In this document: in pieces, positions 11,520 through 21,494 of the stretch
Numbering within the stretch: position 1 is the stretch's first letter
Layout: each line of letters begins with the position of its first letter
From: Isoetes taiwanensis
Lineage: Eukaryota > Streptophyta > Lycopodiopsida > Isoetales > Isoetaceae
Assembly: GCA_021234155.1 (NCBI GenBank)
Contig: JAJEKV010000036.1
Coordinates: 13,841,426 to 13,905,425 of the forward strand
Reading direction: 5' to 3'
DNA length: 64,000 nucleotides
The notes under the pieces: generated by a model
Told to the model about the DNA's origin: nothing
Databases searched by the model: none
What the model saw: the letters and a program-made list of their open reading frames with translations, nothing else
Translations under genes and position numbers: made by a program

Positions 11520-12476
11520 TCAAAATTTACATTGATCTCCTCGATCCGCCGAAGCTAGTGCCAAATCCTTAGGCATAATGGTGACTCTCTTGGCGTGAAT
11601 AGCACAAAGAGTTGCATCACCCAGGAGAACAACCAGATAGTCTTTGGCAGCCTCTTGAAGAGCAAGGATGGCATGCGTCTGGAAGCGCAGATCAGTCTTG
11701 AATTCTTGAGCGATCTCCCGCACCAAGTGCTGGAAGGGCAGTTTGCATATCAGGAGTTCCGTTGATTTTTGGTATTTCCGGATCTCCCTTAACGCTACAG
11801 TACCAGCCTTGAACCGGTACTTCTTCTTTTGGTGCTTAGGTGATGGAGGCAAAGTAAGTGTCTTGCCGCTAGTGGTCGGGTGATTAGCCCTTCGGACTAG
11901 GGCCTCACGGCGCTCGGCACTGTTGGCTTTTTCCGGACCCTCCCGCGCTTGTATTTTGTTTCTTGTAATCGTTCTCCCTTTCTGTGGGGTGCTTTTGCGC
12001 TTCCTCCGAATAGTATGGCCCCCTCGGTGGTCCGGACTTTGTGTCCGGGCCTCAACTTCCCCTTATACGCTTAGCTACCCTATGGGCATGTTGTACCGGG
12101 TCCGCCGCTGCATCTCAGAAGGTATTGATCTGGCATGGCAGCCATCTCCAGTTCAACATGCTGCTGGAGCAGGGGGGTGAAGTACTCAGGGAGATCATCC
12201 CAAAGGAAGGCCTCGGTGTTCTCATCATAATAGTAAGATGGCAATATAAGAGGATTGCCATTATCAATGAACTCGCCATGTCCAAGATAAAGGTACTCCT
12301 CTCCTTGGGCTTGTGCATCTCCCCTTGTTGCTTCCCTGGCATTAGCTTCCAAAGCCATATCCATCACCCTCTATGCTTCAACCCGGGCAACTTCAGAGTC
12401 ATCGATCGTTGAAAACTCTAGCGGGAAGAACTTGGTGAGCATCAATACCTGATCCGGCTATTCCACCAGTGTGTAC
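11520..12476 (-). pseudogene. Histone H3-domain fusion gene, copy I, C-terminal part
   Basis: The C-terminal ~110 codons are clearly histone H3: [61 protein letters not shown]. Differences from canonical H3 include Arg to Cys and Arg to His in the helix alpha1 region and [18 protein letters not shown] in alpha2. The canonical ARTKQTARKS tail is absent. Instead the frame continues upstream into a long basic and then acidic extension (YYYDENTEAFLWDDLPEYF), with stops and frameshifts. The final residues are shifted relative to copy II. The gene is cut at 12476 by the 12-kb element; its 5' end lies at 24650-24882. Homology to H3 is certain. Whether it ever worked as a histone, for instance as a divergent centromeric type, is open. 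Confidence 0.85.
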
Positions 12477-12501
12477 AAGTCGTATTTAATTAAAGTGGGA
12501 C
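12477..12501 (+). repeat. Left terminal inverted repeat of the 12-kb element
   Basis: The 25 bp are identical to the reverse complement of 24621-24645. GTAC flanks it at 12473-12476. Further inward, the left side contains TGGGACTC, a motif repeated near the right end. Confidence 0.9.
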
Positions 12502-12538
12502 TCATTCCATTCCCACTTTTTTCCGGAACCCTGTTAAT

Positions 12539-13307
12539 TTACACAAAAAGGAGCACCCCGACCCGAAAACTATCCTTAATTCGAATTTTTAAATAAAACT
12601 CTGCATTCAAGCTTTGCTGCAGTTTTCTCTGGTTAGCGAGCCGAGAACAAGAACAATGCAACTGAAACAAAGGAAATTCATTAAAGTTTGAAACCAAAGA
12701 TCTAGTTGAAAAAGAATTTTTATTAATAAATTGAACAGGTACAATGTATTTTACATGGACGCAGAGACCATGGTGGTCTTGGTTGCCACTGATTACATCA
12801 TCTTCGTAGGTGGTCCACCTTAGGGGATTAACTAGCGGGCGCTTCTTCACGCATGAAGCCTTTGGGGGCAACCTGAAGGGTGTGGAATGCCTCACGGGAG
12901 GTGCCTCTCGAGCTACCTACCGACCTGTCCACCCGACTTCTCCACTCGCCCCCGCAGCCTTCCATCTAATATGCTCCTTCCCCAACCTCCGCGTGGATGT
13001 TATGCAATGCTTGCAAGATGCTTTGAGCTTCCCCGACTTTCTCTTTGTTCTTCGCCTGTTCTTTATCCCTGTGGTGTAGCGAAAGCAACCTCTCAATTCT
13101 CGAGCAACCTTATCCCAAAGGCCGCAAGAGTGTAGCGCGGATAGGGATCTCGTGCTGAAACGGTATTTCTTCCGCTTTGAGCGGGATCTCGGCCGCCCGG
13201 AGGGCGGTCTCGCGTGATGCCCGAAAGGATGCGGCCGGTGTCGGATCTGTGCCTGAACCACCTGGAGCAAGGAGAGTATGATTAACAATTACGGTGCCAT
13301 TAGTCAA
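12539..13307 (-). other. Coding-like cargo segment, unknown
   Basis: Minus-strand frames are open in pieces (for example 12895-12539 and 13288-12917), with a charged, helix-prone part (KEKVGEAQSILQALHNIHAE). No family is recognised and frameshifts are frequent. It may be exons or captured host sequence. Confidence 0.3.
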
Positions 13308-13640
13308 AACGAAGAAAAGAATGTTGAAATCAAATTACAATGGAGAACATTCATTCCATACAACTGCATCCAATGACGGAAGTAGTGTCTTTCGACTTCG
13401 AAATCGAGAAAGGCCTGTGAAACGCAACGTAGAAGCATCATCATAATACATTTGTGGCTGCATCCAGTCACACAATCAAACATACAAATGGTCTCATCAT
13501 CAGACAAACATGCCTTTCTCGACTCGTGAGTCGAGAAAGGCATCGAAAACTCAATATACAAGTATATTCATTACAAAATGTTCAATACATTTCACGTTTG
13601 TTTACAATATTCACACAATTTGACTATCTCAAAGCGGAGG

Positions 13641-14362
13641 TCACTCTTCTTGTTCACCAAAATATTTGTCGTCCATAGCTTTCATGATCGCCTTTGCTCT
13701 CGGATCGGGTTCCGCGGAGGCTCGGATAATTCGTATACATCGGGCGACAAGAATGGCAAAGGGATTCGAGGCCAAGACAGACACAACCGGGAAGGACAAC
13801 CACCTATCCGTCTCTCATATTCTTCTCAGTCGATATGGCTTAGCAATGATTGTATTTTTGCGGCGTTATGATAGCACTTGTAGGCGAGTCGTCTATGATC
13901 AGCGTGTTGTGTTTGCCATAGTCCTCGAATTGCTCATAAAACCATCCGGCCTTTTCACCATTATAGGCTTCCCTTTGTGATGGTCTGGATCGAGGTCCCA
14001 CACATGCTCGACCCTTTCGCTTCCCCAAACGAACTTGAACTTCAAAACTGAAATGCCGAGAACACCAAGAACATTGACAATATTTTTCTTTGCCATACAA
14101 GACCATATGCCCACTTCAATCCCGTTCAATGCACCATTCAATAATTTCCTTAGCTCTAGGCCTCGGATACACTATTTTATGCTCCGTTCGTGGGATCTCG
14201 CGAGGTGTTAATCTCGGGGACGCCTTTATCGCGGTGGTATACTGCAGCTAATACTCCATTGACGTCAAATATTACAAGCTTGGCGGGACGGTGGATCCCG
14301 ATTGGAGTTTGGCTCGACCATATATCCGGTTCATCGGGATCCAAATGCGGGATCATTATCAT
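13641..14362 (-). pseudogene. FCP1/SCP-like HAD phosphatase, broken
   Basis: On the minus strand the frame opens near 14362 and gives RPAKLVIFDVNGVLAAV, the first HAD motif in the D-x-N-G form known from plant FCP1-homology proteins, where the second Asp is Asn. It continues after a shift with RPRAKEIIEWCIER, VGIWSCMAKKNIVNVLG and FVWGSERVEHVWDLDPD. After another shift comes YGKHNTLIIDDSPTSAI, the Asp-Asp motif. The tail ends at 13641 (KAMDDKYFGEQEE). At least three frame breaks separate the parts. In the family these proteins are serine/threonine phosphatase-like. Inside a transposon it is best read as captured host sequence. Confidence 0.7.
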
Positions 14363-14664
14363 TTCAGTCCTTTCGTCGTGGAGCGGTGTCTTGCTCGATT
14401 GTCTTTGTCCTTTTCATTCTCCTCCTCGCGACGTGAACCGCTGCCCAATGACAATGATCCGACTCGTTGACTGGAATTCCTCGGAAATGATGACATCCTC
14501 GGCCGAAAGGAACGAGTTTTCTCGACTCGCGAAGTCGAGAATGAAAAGAAAAGGTATTGAAAGGAACGAGTTTTCTCGACTCACGAAGTCGAGAAACACC
14601 GATAGAGCAAAAGTAAACTCACCTCAATCTCGGATTCTCAAGAATCTGTTCGCAGCATCCTTGT

Positions 14665-15480
14665 CTAAACCTTTCGACATTCACGTCTACGTCGCTTGGT
14701 CTCCCTCGCCCTCGCCGCGTCTTTATTGCTTCCATTTGTCTTCCTCCCCTTGAAATGCTCATGAAGCAGATCCAGGTATGACCGAATGGTTTCAACCATG
14801 TCCTTATTTCCAACCACGGATATAGGTTTCATTCCAAATAGCATAGCCCCCTGAGAGAACAGGCCATTCACGTACCACTCGCATACAATTTGATCTTCCT
14901 CGACCAAGCTGGTTATGAAGTACTTGATAACTCTTGGCCGGATAGGAATTCTATGTATAGGACCTGTCGCACCATCTTTGCTGACCTTGTCCATCGATGG
15001 AACATCCTCCATAAATCTGCCCCCCTTCCAGGGTTCCATCTGCTCTTGAGAGATCATGAACCTGTCGAGATAATGATGCTCGCTAGACCACCACTTATCC
15101 AGGTCTACAGCCGATCTTGAAATCAAAACCAAAACTATGTTGGCAAAGCTTGGTGCCTTCGGCAAGCCAAGTCTACACTCATGATCAAGTTCGTATATGG
15201 AGTACATGATCTTGTTGGTGAAGTTAATATCACCGCCCATTGGGAGACGAAGCTTGTCTGATTGCCCGGCATGCAAAAGACAAGGAAACTGAAAGTATCC
15301 AGGTCGGTCATGTCCAGACACGTCTTGTACCACTGCTCTATGTCAGCTTTGTCATAAAAAAGGGTGGGGTCTTCGATCATATTGATGACAAATAGTGCCA
15401 CGGGTCCAGTGCCGCCTGCACCACCAAATCCCTTGTGTCCCAAAGTTACCGTAAAATGGGGGAGCTATCGCCGGGCCTTA
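14665..15480 (-). CDS. Unknown coding-like segment in the 12-kb element
   Basis: A 222-codon frame (15333-14665) overlaps a 102-codon frame (15443-15135), and together they read like one protein with a frame change near 15270. Protein-like stretches include IEQWYKTCLDMTDLDTFSF, FTNKIMYSIYELDHECRLG, LDKWWSSEHHYLDRFM and YLDLLHEHFKG, with a basic C-terminus (ETKRRRRE). I recognise no family. The regular mix of aromatic and charged residues and the length argue for real coding origin. Confidence 0.4.
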
Positions 15481-15619
15481 AATGGGACCACCCTCAATCC
15501 AAGCTTCCTCTTGAATTGCCATAGCACGCTCAGTGGAAAGGAAGGGTTTTGACGCTACGCTTCACTTGGTGTTGATGTAGGGTTGACATAGACGGTTCAA
15601 TTCCTTCATGTCTTCCTCA

Positions 15620-16175
15620 TCAAGGGCAGCCTTTTTCCTTGTAATAATCAAAGTCATGGTATTCATTAGATGCAACTTTGCGAGAACTCCGTGATGCCTT
15701 CTTTCTAACGCTGACGCCGCCGCTTTTTAGGATCGCTGGGGCATAATCCTTTGCGCCCCGCATTTTAGAACTCCTAGTCTTCCTTAGCGGGGATTGTTCC
15801 ATCCAAGATTCGGCCTTTGCGTGTCAAGCGTTTCTTTGTCCGTGAGGCCCTCAGATCCTCTTCATGAACCGCTTGTCAAACAACTTGGGGTCCGCCACGG
15901 ATGGAAATTCTCCATTGCTGTCCTTCGACTTTTGCCTCTTGTCCATTGAGCCCATATCTCGGGTCCATTTCTCCCTGCCTCGGTAAGCTAAGAATGAGGT
16001 CATATTGGTGCGAGAGACTCCCCGCCTTTCCTTGGTGTTCTCTTCTTCTTCTCCTCTTCATCCTCTCCCTCATCATCTTCCCCGCCCTCCAGCCAGTAAA
16101 CATATCCGCATAGTTTCTCAAAGGTCTTCCACTTATCGAGGGAGCCCTGTTTCCTTTAGGGACGCTTAAGGACAA
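15620..16175 (-). other. Basic low-complexity frames, unknown
   Basis: Two minus-strand frames (15802-15620 and 16175-15876) are rich in Arg, Lys, Ser and Gly (KMMRERMKRRRRREHQGK). They could be nuclear-localisation-type tails of the neighbouring coding-like segments, or chance. Confidence 0.2.
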
Positions 16176-16261
16176 CCCAATGCTTTCCCATCGTTGCCTA
16201 GCGTGTATGATCTCGTCGTGATAAGGGCCGTATGCAAATCAATGTACCAATGTCGAGCATG

Positions 16262-16575
16262 ATAGTATCTACAAACACCCCTTCTTTTACTTATTCGGGT
16301 TTTCGACTCGCGAAGTCGAAAGCTCGTGATCCTTTGATTTTTCAGGTTACTCGAAGCTTTTAATTTGGGGCGAAGTCGAAACCCCGCTGATAATCGAAAA
16401 CGCGTCAAGATGGTAGGCTTTCACTCGCGAAGTCGAAAGTCCCTTTAAATGTCTAATTTCTTTTTTACTTCTTCGGTTTTCGACTCATGAAGTCGAGAAA
16501 GCTCGTGATCCTTTGATTTTTCAGAATTTACTCGGCTTTCGACTCACGCAGTCGAGAAACCCCTGATAATCGGGC
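16262..16575. repeat. Tandem ~177-bp duplication containing palindromes
   Basis: CTCGTGATCCTTTGATTTTT follows a palindrome at about 16322 and again at about 16502. Both units contain two palindrome copies and end near a GATAATCG string. Confidence 0.7.
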
Positions 16576-16628
16576 AAAATGTTAGGATTCGTGAGAGTTA
16601 TTTACCTTACGAAGCTCGCGACGGGCCG

Positions 16629-17918
16629 CTATTGTGTTCGGCAGCAAAGCTGGCTAATGCTGGCCGATTCGGTTTCGGGCGCCTCCACCGAAAGAACTCG
16701 TGACTCTCGCGGCATATCTATCCTTGATCCTTTGCGGCACCTCCTTCTCCGCTCGCAATACTTGCCGCCCCTAACGGAATCTTTTGACCGCCTACAACCC
16801 GTAACCGGATGTCCTTTCCCTTCAGATCTTCCTCGGACTTCCAAATTGAACAACTCACCGGCCGATCGCTAAAAGGTATGACATCCGCAGTGCATTGATT
16901 CAAGAAGGGATGTCGCACCATCAGGTTCGTAATCTCCAAAGATGTGTGCCGGATTAAATTCCCCGCGTGGTTGAACAAGACGGCATCTCCGTGCAAACCT
17001 TCAAATGTTTCTAATGTCTAGCAGCCAGTTTTGTGTGATATTCCCAACGGATAATACCGAGCCGGTAAGCCCATTTTTCACGGCCCCTCTCGCGGAAATC
17101 CTGATCTGATCATCCGATCCATTAATTGGGAGTCGACCATATCTTCCGTCTCCTTCGGCCATCTGATTCCTCCGTGTGGTGTCATCATCCCCATCTTTGT
17201 TTTTGGTGGACTTTTTGTGTATAAACCACAACTTCATTCCCCATTGTAGAGTGTTGTAGAGTCTTCAAAGACAAAGAGAAGTGAAGCTCCCCGTATTGAA
17301 CGCTTTTTTTCCTTGACTCGAAATCTCCATACCAAGCTCCCCTCGATGTTAGGGTTCCGGCCTCCTTCATCCCTTCCAGATCCTTCCACCCAAGGTTCCG
17401 ACAATTTAAAGGCGCCGCCTTTTTTGAGTGCCCTTAGCCTTGCTCATGGAAGAGTGAGAATAATTTGAAACCGCTAATTTTTTTGGTGTGATAGAACTTA
17501 CTCTTTCCGCGCAGTCCTCGACATGTAGTGTTAAATGCTTTGAATTGGCGCAGATCGGAGAGCACAACACCGATTTTCTTGTACTTGTCTCCGAGCTCTT
17601 CTTGTCCCTTTGGTGTAGAAACAGATCTTTCTCCTTCCCACTTGTCGATACCTCGACATACCACCAAGAATCTTCTTTGTTTCAAGAAGCTCGTCTCCAA
17701 ATCCCTCAATGACTAAGAATGGAGTTCGCCGCTGATCACCGGTGAGTCCGGAGGTGAATCTTTGCAAGAAGAAAGGATGGATCGGTTAAGGTATTCGACA
17801 AAAGAAAAACCCTGAGCTCACCCGGGGTGTTTGTCTTCTTCTTCTTCTTTGCCCTGGTAGAAGCATCCCCTCCGGCTACCGCTTCTTGGGCGGGAGTCAT
17901 GTCTTTATGCCCTCTCAT
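16629..17918 (-). other. Coding-like cargo segments, possibly multi-exon, unknown
   Basis: Minus-strand frames at 17918-17736, 17767-17434, 17370-17001 and 16996-16629 are open in overlapping pieces. Stretches such as FLVIEGFGDELLETKKILGG, VQYGELHFSLSLKTLQ and GDAVLFNHAGNLIRHTSLE look protein-like. A Lys run (AKKKKKTNTPG) lies near the first. The pattern fits a gene with introns or frameshifts, but no family is recognised. Confidence 0.3.
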
Positions 17919-18779
17919 CCTCTTGGACCCCTCTCAGAAATTAAGTCTCCTCCGCGTTGTGAGTTTTAGGACTCGCATGTAAAAAGATCGGGCGTGTTCT
18001 TTAATTTGAAGTTAAGGACATGCAATCATTTATGAAAAGAAGCGGGCTAAGGGTACAAAGACGTTCGGCTTTAGCCCCCAAACACTATTTGAAATTTAAT
18101 CACATCAAGGGACTAAGTGAGCTGAGCGTAGTTTATCTTCCTGCGGCATTGGGGACCTCGAAGTTCGAGGGGAGCATCGATCGTTAGCGACTTCGGAATG
18201 GGCCCGCGACGCTGTAAGCCGCTAATGGCGCTTTTGCATATGTGTTTTTCCCGACCGAGCGGCCCTATTGCAAGCAGTTGATTTGATCGATGAGCACGGA
18301 GCTAAGGTAGGAAGCGGAGAGGAGCTGCCAGACACGGGAACTCTACACTGCGGCGCCATGGAAAGGGGATACGCGAGAATCGCAGTGATACAAGTATTAG
18401 ATGCTTAATACACTCTTGAAGAGACCTACGAAGAAGCAAAGACTCTAGGTGAGGTCTGCGGGATCCGTGATCTGATGGCCCAAGGAATTACTGCGTGAAG
18501 AGGTGAGTTTCAGAGATGCCTATGTTATTTCGCTTGTAGAACATGCCGTATGTGTTTAAATAATGGAACTGCTGATAAGCTCGACGGATTCATCGTTTCC
18601 TTGTCCAACATTTTTCAGCTTCGAGAGATGATTTACTCTCTGGGTTGAGAGATGCTCGGCAAGGAAACAATGGATCGGGGGTAAAGAACAGTTCCGTTTT
18701 AGGTGTGTTTTTTCATGGACTGTTTACTTGGAATGTTGTACATAGATCAGGCTAGGACTAAGGCCCGGGGAGATGCGGT

Positions 18780-20030
18780 TCAAATGCATCCTCTTATAGT
18801 TAGTGGGAGGGGCCTCCACCTGTCCAGAACCACTCCTCTTCGCAGAATATTCGAGGAAGATGGTTCAAAGGAGAGTGGCTCGCATGTGCTAGATGCACTT
18901 GGGACTAAAAACAGGAGAATAGAAAGTGCAAGACTTGTAGAGAATGCAAGCCTTGGCTTCCTCTCCGTGGTTTCCTCGTGGTTAGTTGTAGAGGCCTCCA
19001 CCGGTCAGGAGCCCCCCCTTCGCAATACCGACTTAAGATGGTTCGAAGGAGAGTGACTCTGACTGGGTCGAGGCCACTGCTACCATACACAGGAGAATTG
19101 GCTGGCTAAGGGATTCTCGACTTGCGAGTCGAGAATGCGATTGTTGGCTTCGTGTCTACATTCTCGACTCGCAAGTCGAGAATGCCTTTGGCCATCAGAA
19201 CTCAGTTAGTACACACCTGAGTGTTGGTTAAGGTGATTCCCGACGCGAGGCGAGAATGCGCAGCAAGCTCTATGGTTTCCCCGCGCATTATTGGCTTTCA
19301 GAGATTGACTCGCAAGTCGAATGCCTTAGCCATCGGTGAGAACCCGGATGGTACACATGGAGTGTTAGTAAGGCATTCACACGGGCGAGCCGAATGCATA
19401 CAAGAAGCTCGCGGGTTTCCCTGTGGTTGTTATAGTTGGCTCAGCAGATACCAAAACAACTTCCCTTCTCGCAATGTCCGAGGAAGATAGAAGGAGAGTT
19501 GTTAAGACTGTCTGCATGCCAGCTCTAGAGTGCATCGCACTGGCCGCTTTCCCGACTCACGAGTCGGTGAAAGCTGCCAGCACCTTCGTGGTTGTCAGCC
19601 GAGGTTCACCAATCAGAGCCCATCCCCTCGCACATATTAACGAAGATGGTTCAAGGAGACTCGGGCTTTTGATTGGGTAGAGGCCATCATGCACTCACAC
19701 ATGTGAGAATTGTTGCAGAGTTGGCTCAAGAAGACAAGGAAAACCACTTCCCTTCGCAATGTCCGAGGAAGATAGAAGGAGAGTGGTTAAGACTGTCTGC
19801 AGGCCAGCTCTAGAGTGCACTAGAGCCTGCGTTTTCTCGACTCACGAGTCGAGAAAGCGGCCAGCAACTCGGTGGTTAGTCGCCGAGGCTCCACCCGCCG
19901 GAGCTAGTCCTCTTCGCAATATTCGGATGAGCATGGTTCAAGGAGAGAGTGGCTCAGACTGGGTGGAGGCACCTGCGACTACACAAAGAGCCATTGGCGT
20001 AGTATCACATTTCACTCAATGAAGTCGAGA
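18780..20030. repeat. Irregular tandem array with embedded palindromes
   Basis: A unit with the core CCTTCGCAAT...GAGGAAGATGGTTCAAGG...AGAGTGGCT recurs near 18836, 19016, 19464, 19625, 19751 and 19910. Spacing is about 130-450 bp, and several palindromes lie between units. Two units (19464 and 19751) share GTTAAGACTGTCTGCA. Open frames here follow the repeats and are not taken as genes. Confidence 0.65.
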
Positions 20031-20185
20031 AGGCCGCAGACAGGTTCTAAAGAATGTGAAGACATTGGGTAGTCGCGGCATCCGAATCGCTGAGTCGATA
20101 ATCCCTCAACCGCCAACAGTCCGAGTGTACACTCCCTCTTCTGCGCCTGCGAAGTCGGGAAGTTCTCGACTCGCGAAGTCGCAGA

Positions 20186-21490
20186 AGAAGGCCTGTACTT
20201 CCCCGGACTGTTGGCAAGCTGAAGTATTCCCAACTCGCCACTCCCTTCGCATGTCTCCCGCATTGGATTTCGCCGTGAGTTAGAAATGGAGATTCGTGAA
20301 GCAATTCCTATTCTTAGTTCTTCTTTGGGAGAAAGACATTCCTAGTTATGTTACGTTAATGCTCGCGAATATCTTAGTTCCTAACACGGTCTCGATGATT
20401 TCTATCTCTGGGTTGCTTACTACTACTCTAACCACTATTCTCACTTGTGCCTGCACAATGTATTCAATTCAACCACAAGCAAAAAAAAAAGATAACAAAA
20501 AACAGAAAACAATACAAAGGGAAAATAGATAATGATGAGATTAGTGAGATCAATGAGAAAAACAGAGAACAAAAGGGAGAAGAGTACACGAGAACAGTGG
20601 AGAACAAAGACAGAGAAATGAGATTAAAAAGGGTATGATATTACAAAACATACCCGGAAGATTTCTTTGGATGAGGCGGAGGCTTCCGAAGTTCGCTTCC
20701 ATGTGAGTATAGTCGTTGGCAAAGCGTGAATAAGGATTTCGGGCCAGAAATTGTATCGTGGATCAATAAGAGCCTCTAACAAATGTAATATAAGTAAAAT
20801 GCACCAAAGGACTTACGTAAAACTAAAAACAAACTAAAAAGGGCCTCACTTTCTTCTCAAGTGGTAACGCTCAACAATGAATCTGGCGAGAACTTCGGCT
20901 TGGGCGAAGCCGCCCCGATCCGTCGACCAAGCTCGCAGGTCATAAGAAGGCCTTGGAATCGCCGGTTCGATCCCGATCGCCGACGGTGAAAGCGCCCTAA
21001 GGAAACAGGGAGGATGAGTGATCGAGAAAATGGGGAGGAAGAATGGTCGGGGAGAGGAAGAGGGTGCACGATTCGGGCCGCACCTCGAACCTCGTCAAAA
21101 GTGCAATAATAAAACCATTGTCACGCAGGGCCATGCCCTCCATGACGGGCAAGGTGGATTGTTGACATGGCCGCCAGTTCTGACCACCACCAAGAGGCGC
21201 CACGTGGACATGACAAGATATGAAAGGGTAGGTTATATGTTTATATATGTTATTTTATGTATTTAATAAGGTTTCAATGGTTGAATAGTTTCAATGGTTA
21301 TATATGTTTACAATGTTTACATATGGTTTAGAATGAGTGTGGTTGTATGCTTTAATATGGTTATATGATTTTAGTTAATATGGTTGTATGATTTTAGTTA
21401 ATATGGTTGTATGATATAATATGATTATATTTAATATGTTTGTATGGTTTTATATGGTTCATATGGTCATATTTGTGGATGGTTTTAATG
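20186..21490. other. Spacer inside the 12-kb element
   Basis: No gene is recognised. From about 21230 to 21480 the sequence is a degenerate AT-rich run built on TATGGTTATATG-like words, directly upstream of the DUF7869-type gene. Confidence 0.5.
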
Positions 21491-21494
21491 TGAG

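Larger units (their letters stand above)
13390..20185. repeat. Family of dispersed CG-rich palindromes
   Basis: About 15-18 copies share the consensus TTCTCGACTCGCGAGTCGAG plus AA. Clear copies are at 13390-13411, 13510-13543 (16-bp perfect arms around GT), 14517-14541, 14571-14596, 16301-16320, 16419-16440, 16477-16500, 16536-16559, 19113-19136, 19159-19184, 19549-19575, 19833-19856 and 20163-20185. Weaker ones lie near 16372, 19239, 19303, 19378 and 20011. All lie inside the 12-kb element, and the clear ones fall between its coding-like segments. The two copies near 14.5 kb are part of a ~54-bp tandem duplication. Confidence 0.85.

Noticed and set aside
11520-11852. Ordinary replication-dependent histone H3 gene
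   Set aside because: The canonical tail is missing, helix alpha1 Arg residues are changed, and the frame extends far upstream.
13390-20185. CRISPR-like array
   Set aside because: The palindromes are irregularly spaced, differ in sequence and lie in a eukaryotic transposon; there are no uniform spacers.
18703-20283. Several 60-120-codon frames in the repeat array
   Set aside because: They follow the repeat units and change frame between units, as expected for chance frames in GC-rich repeats.
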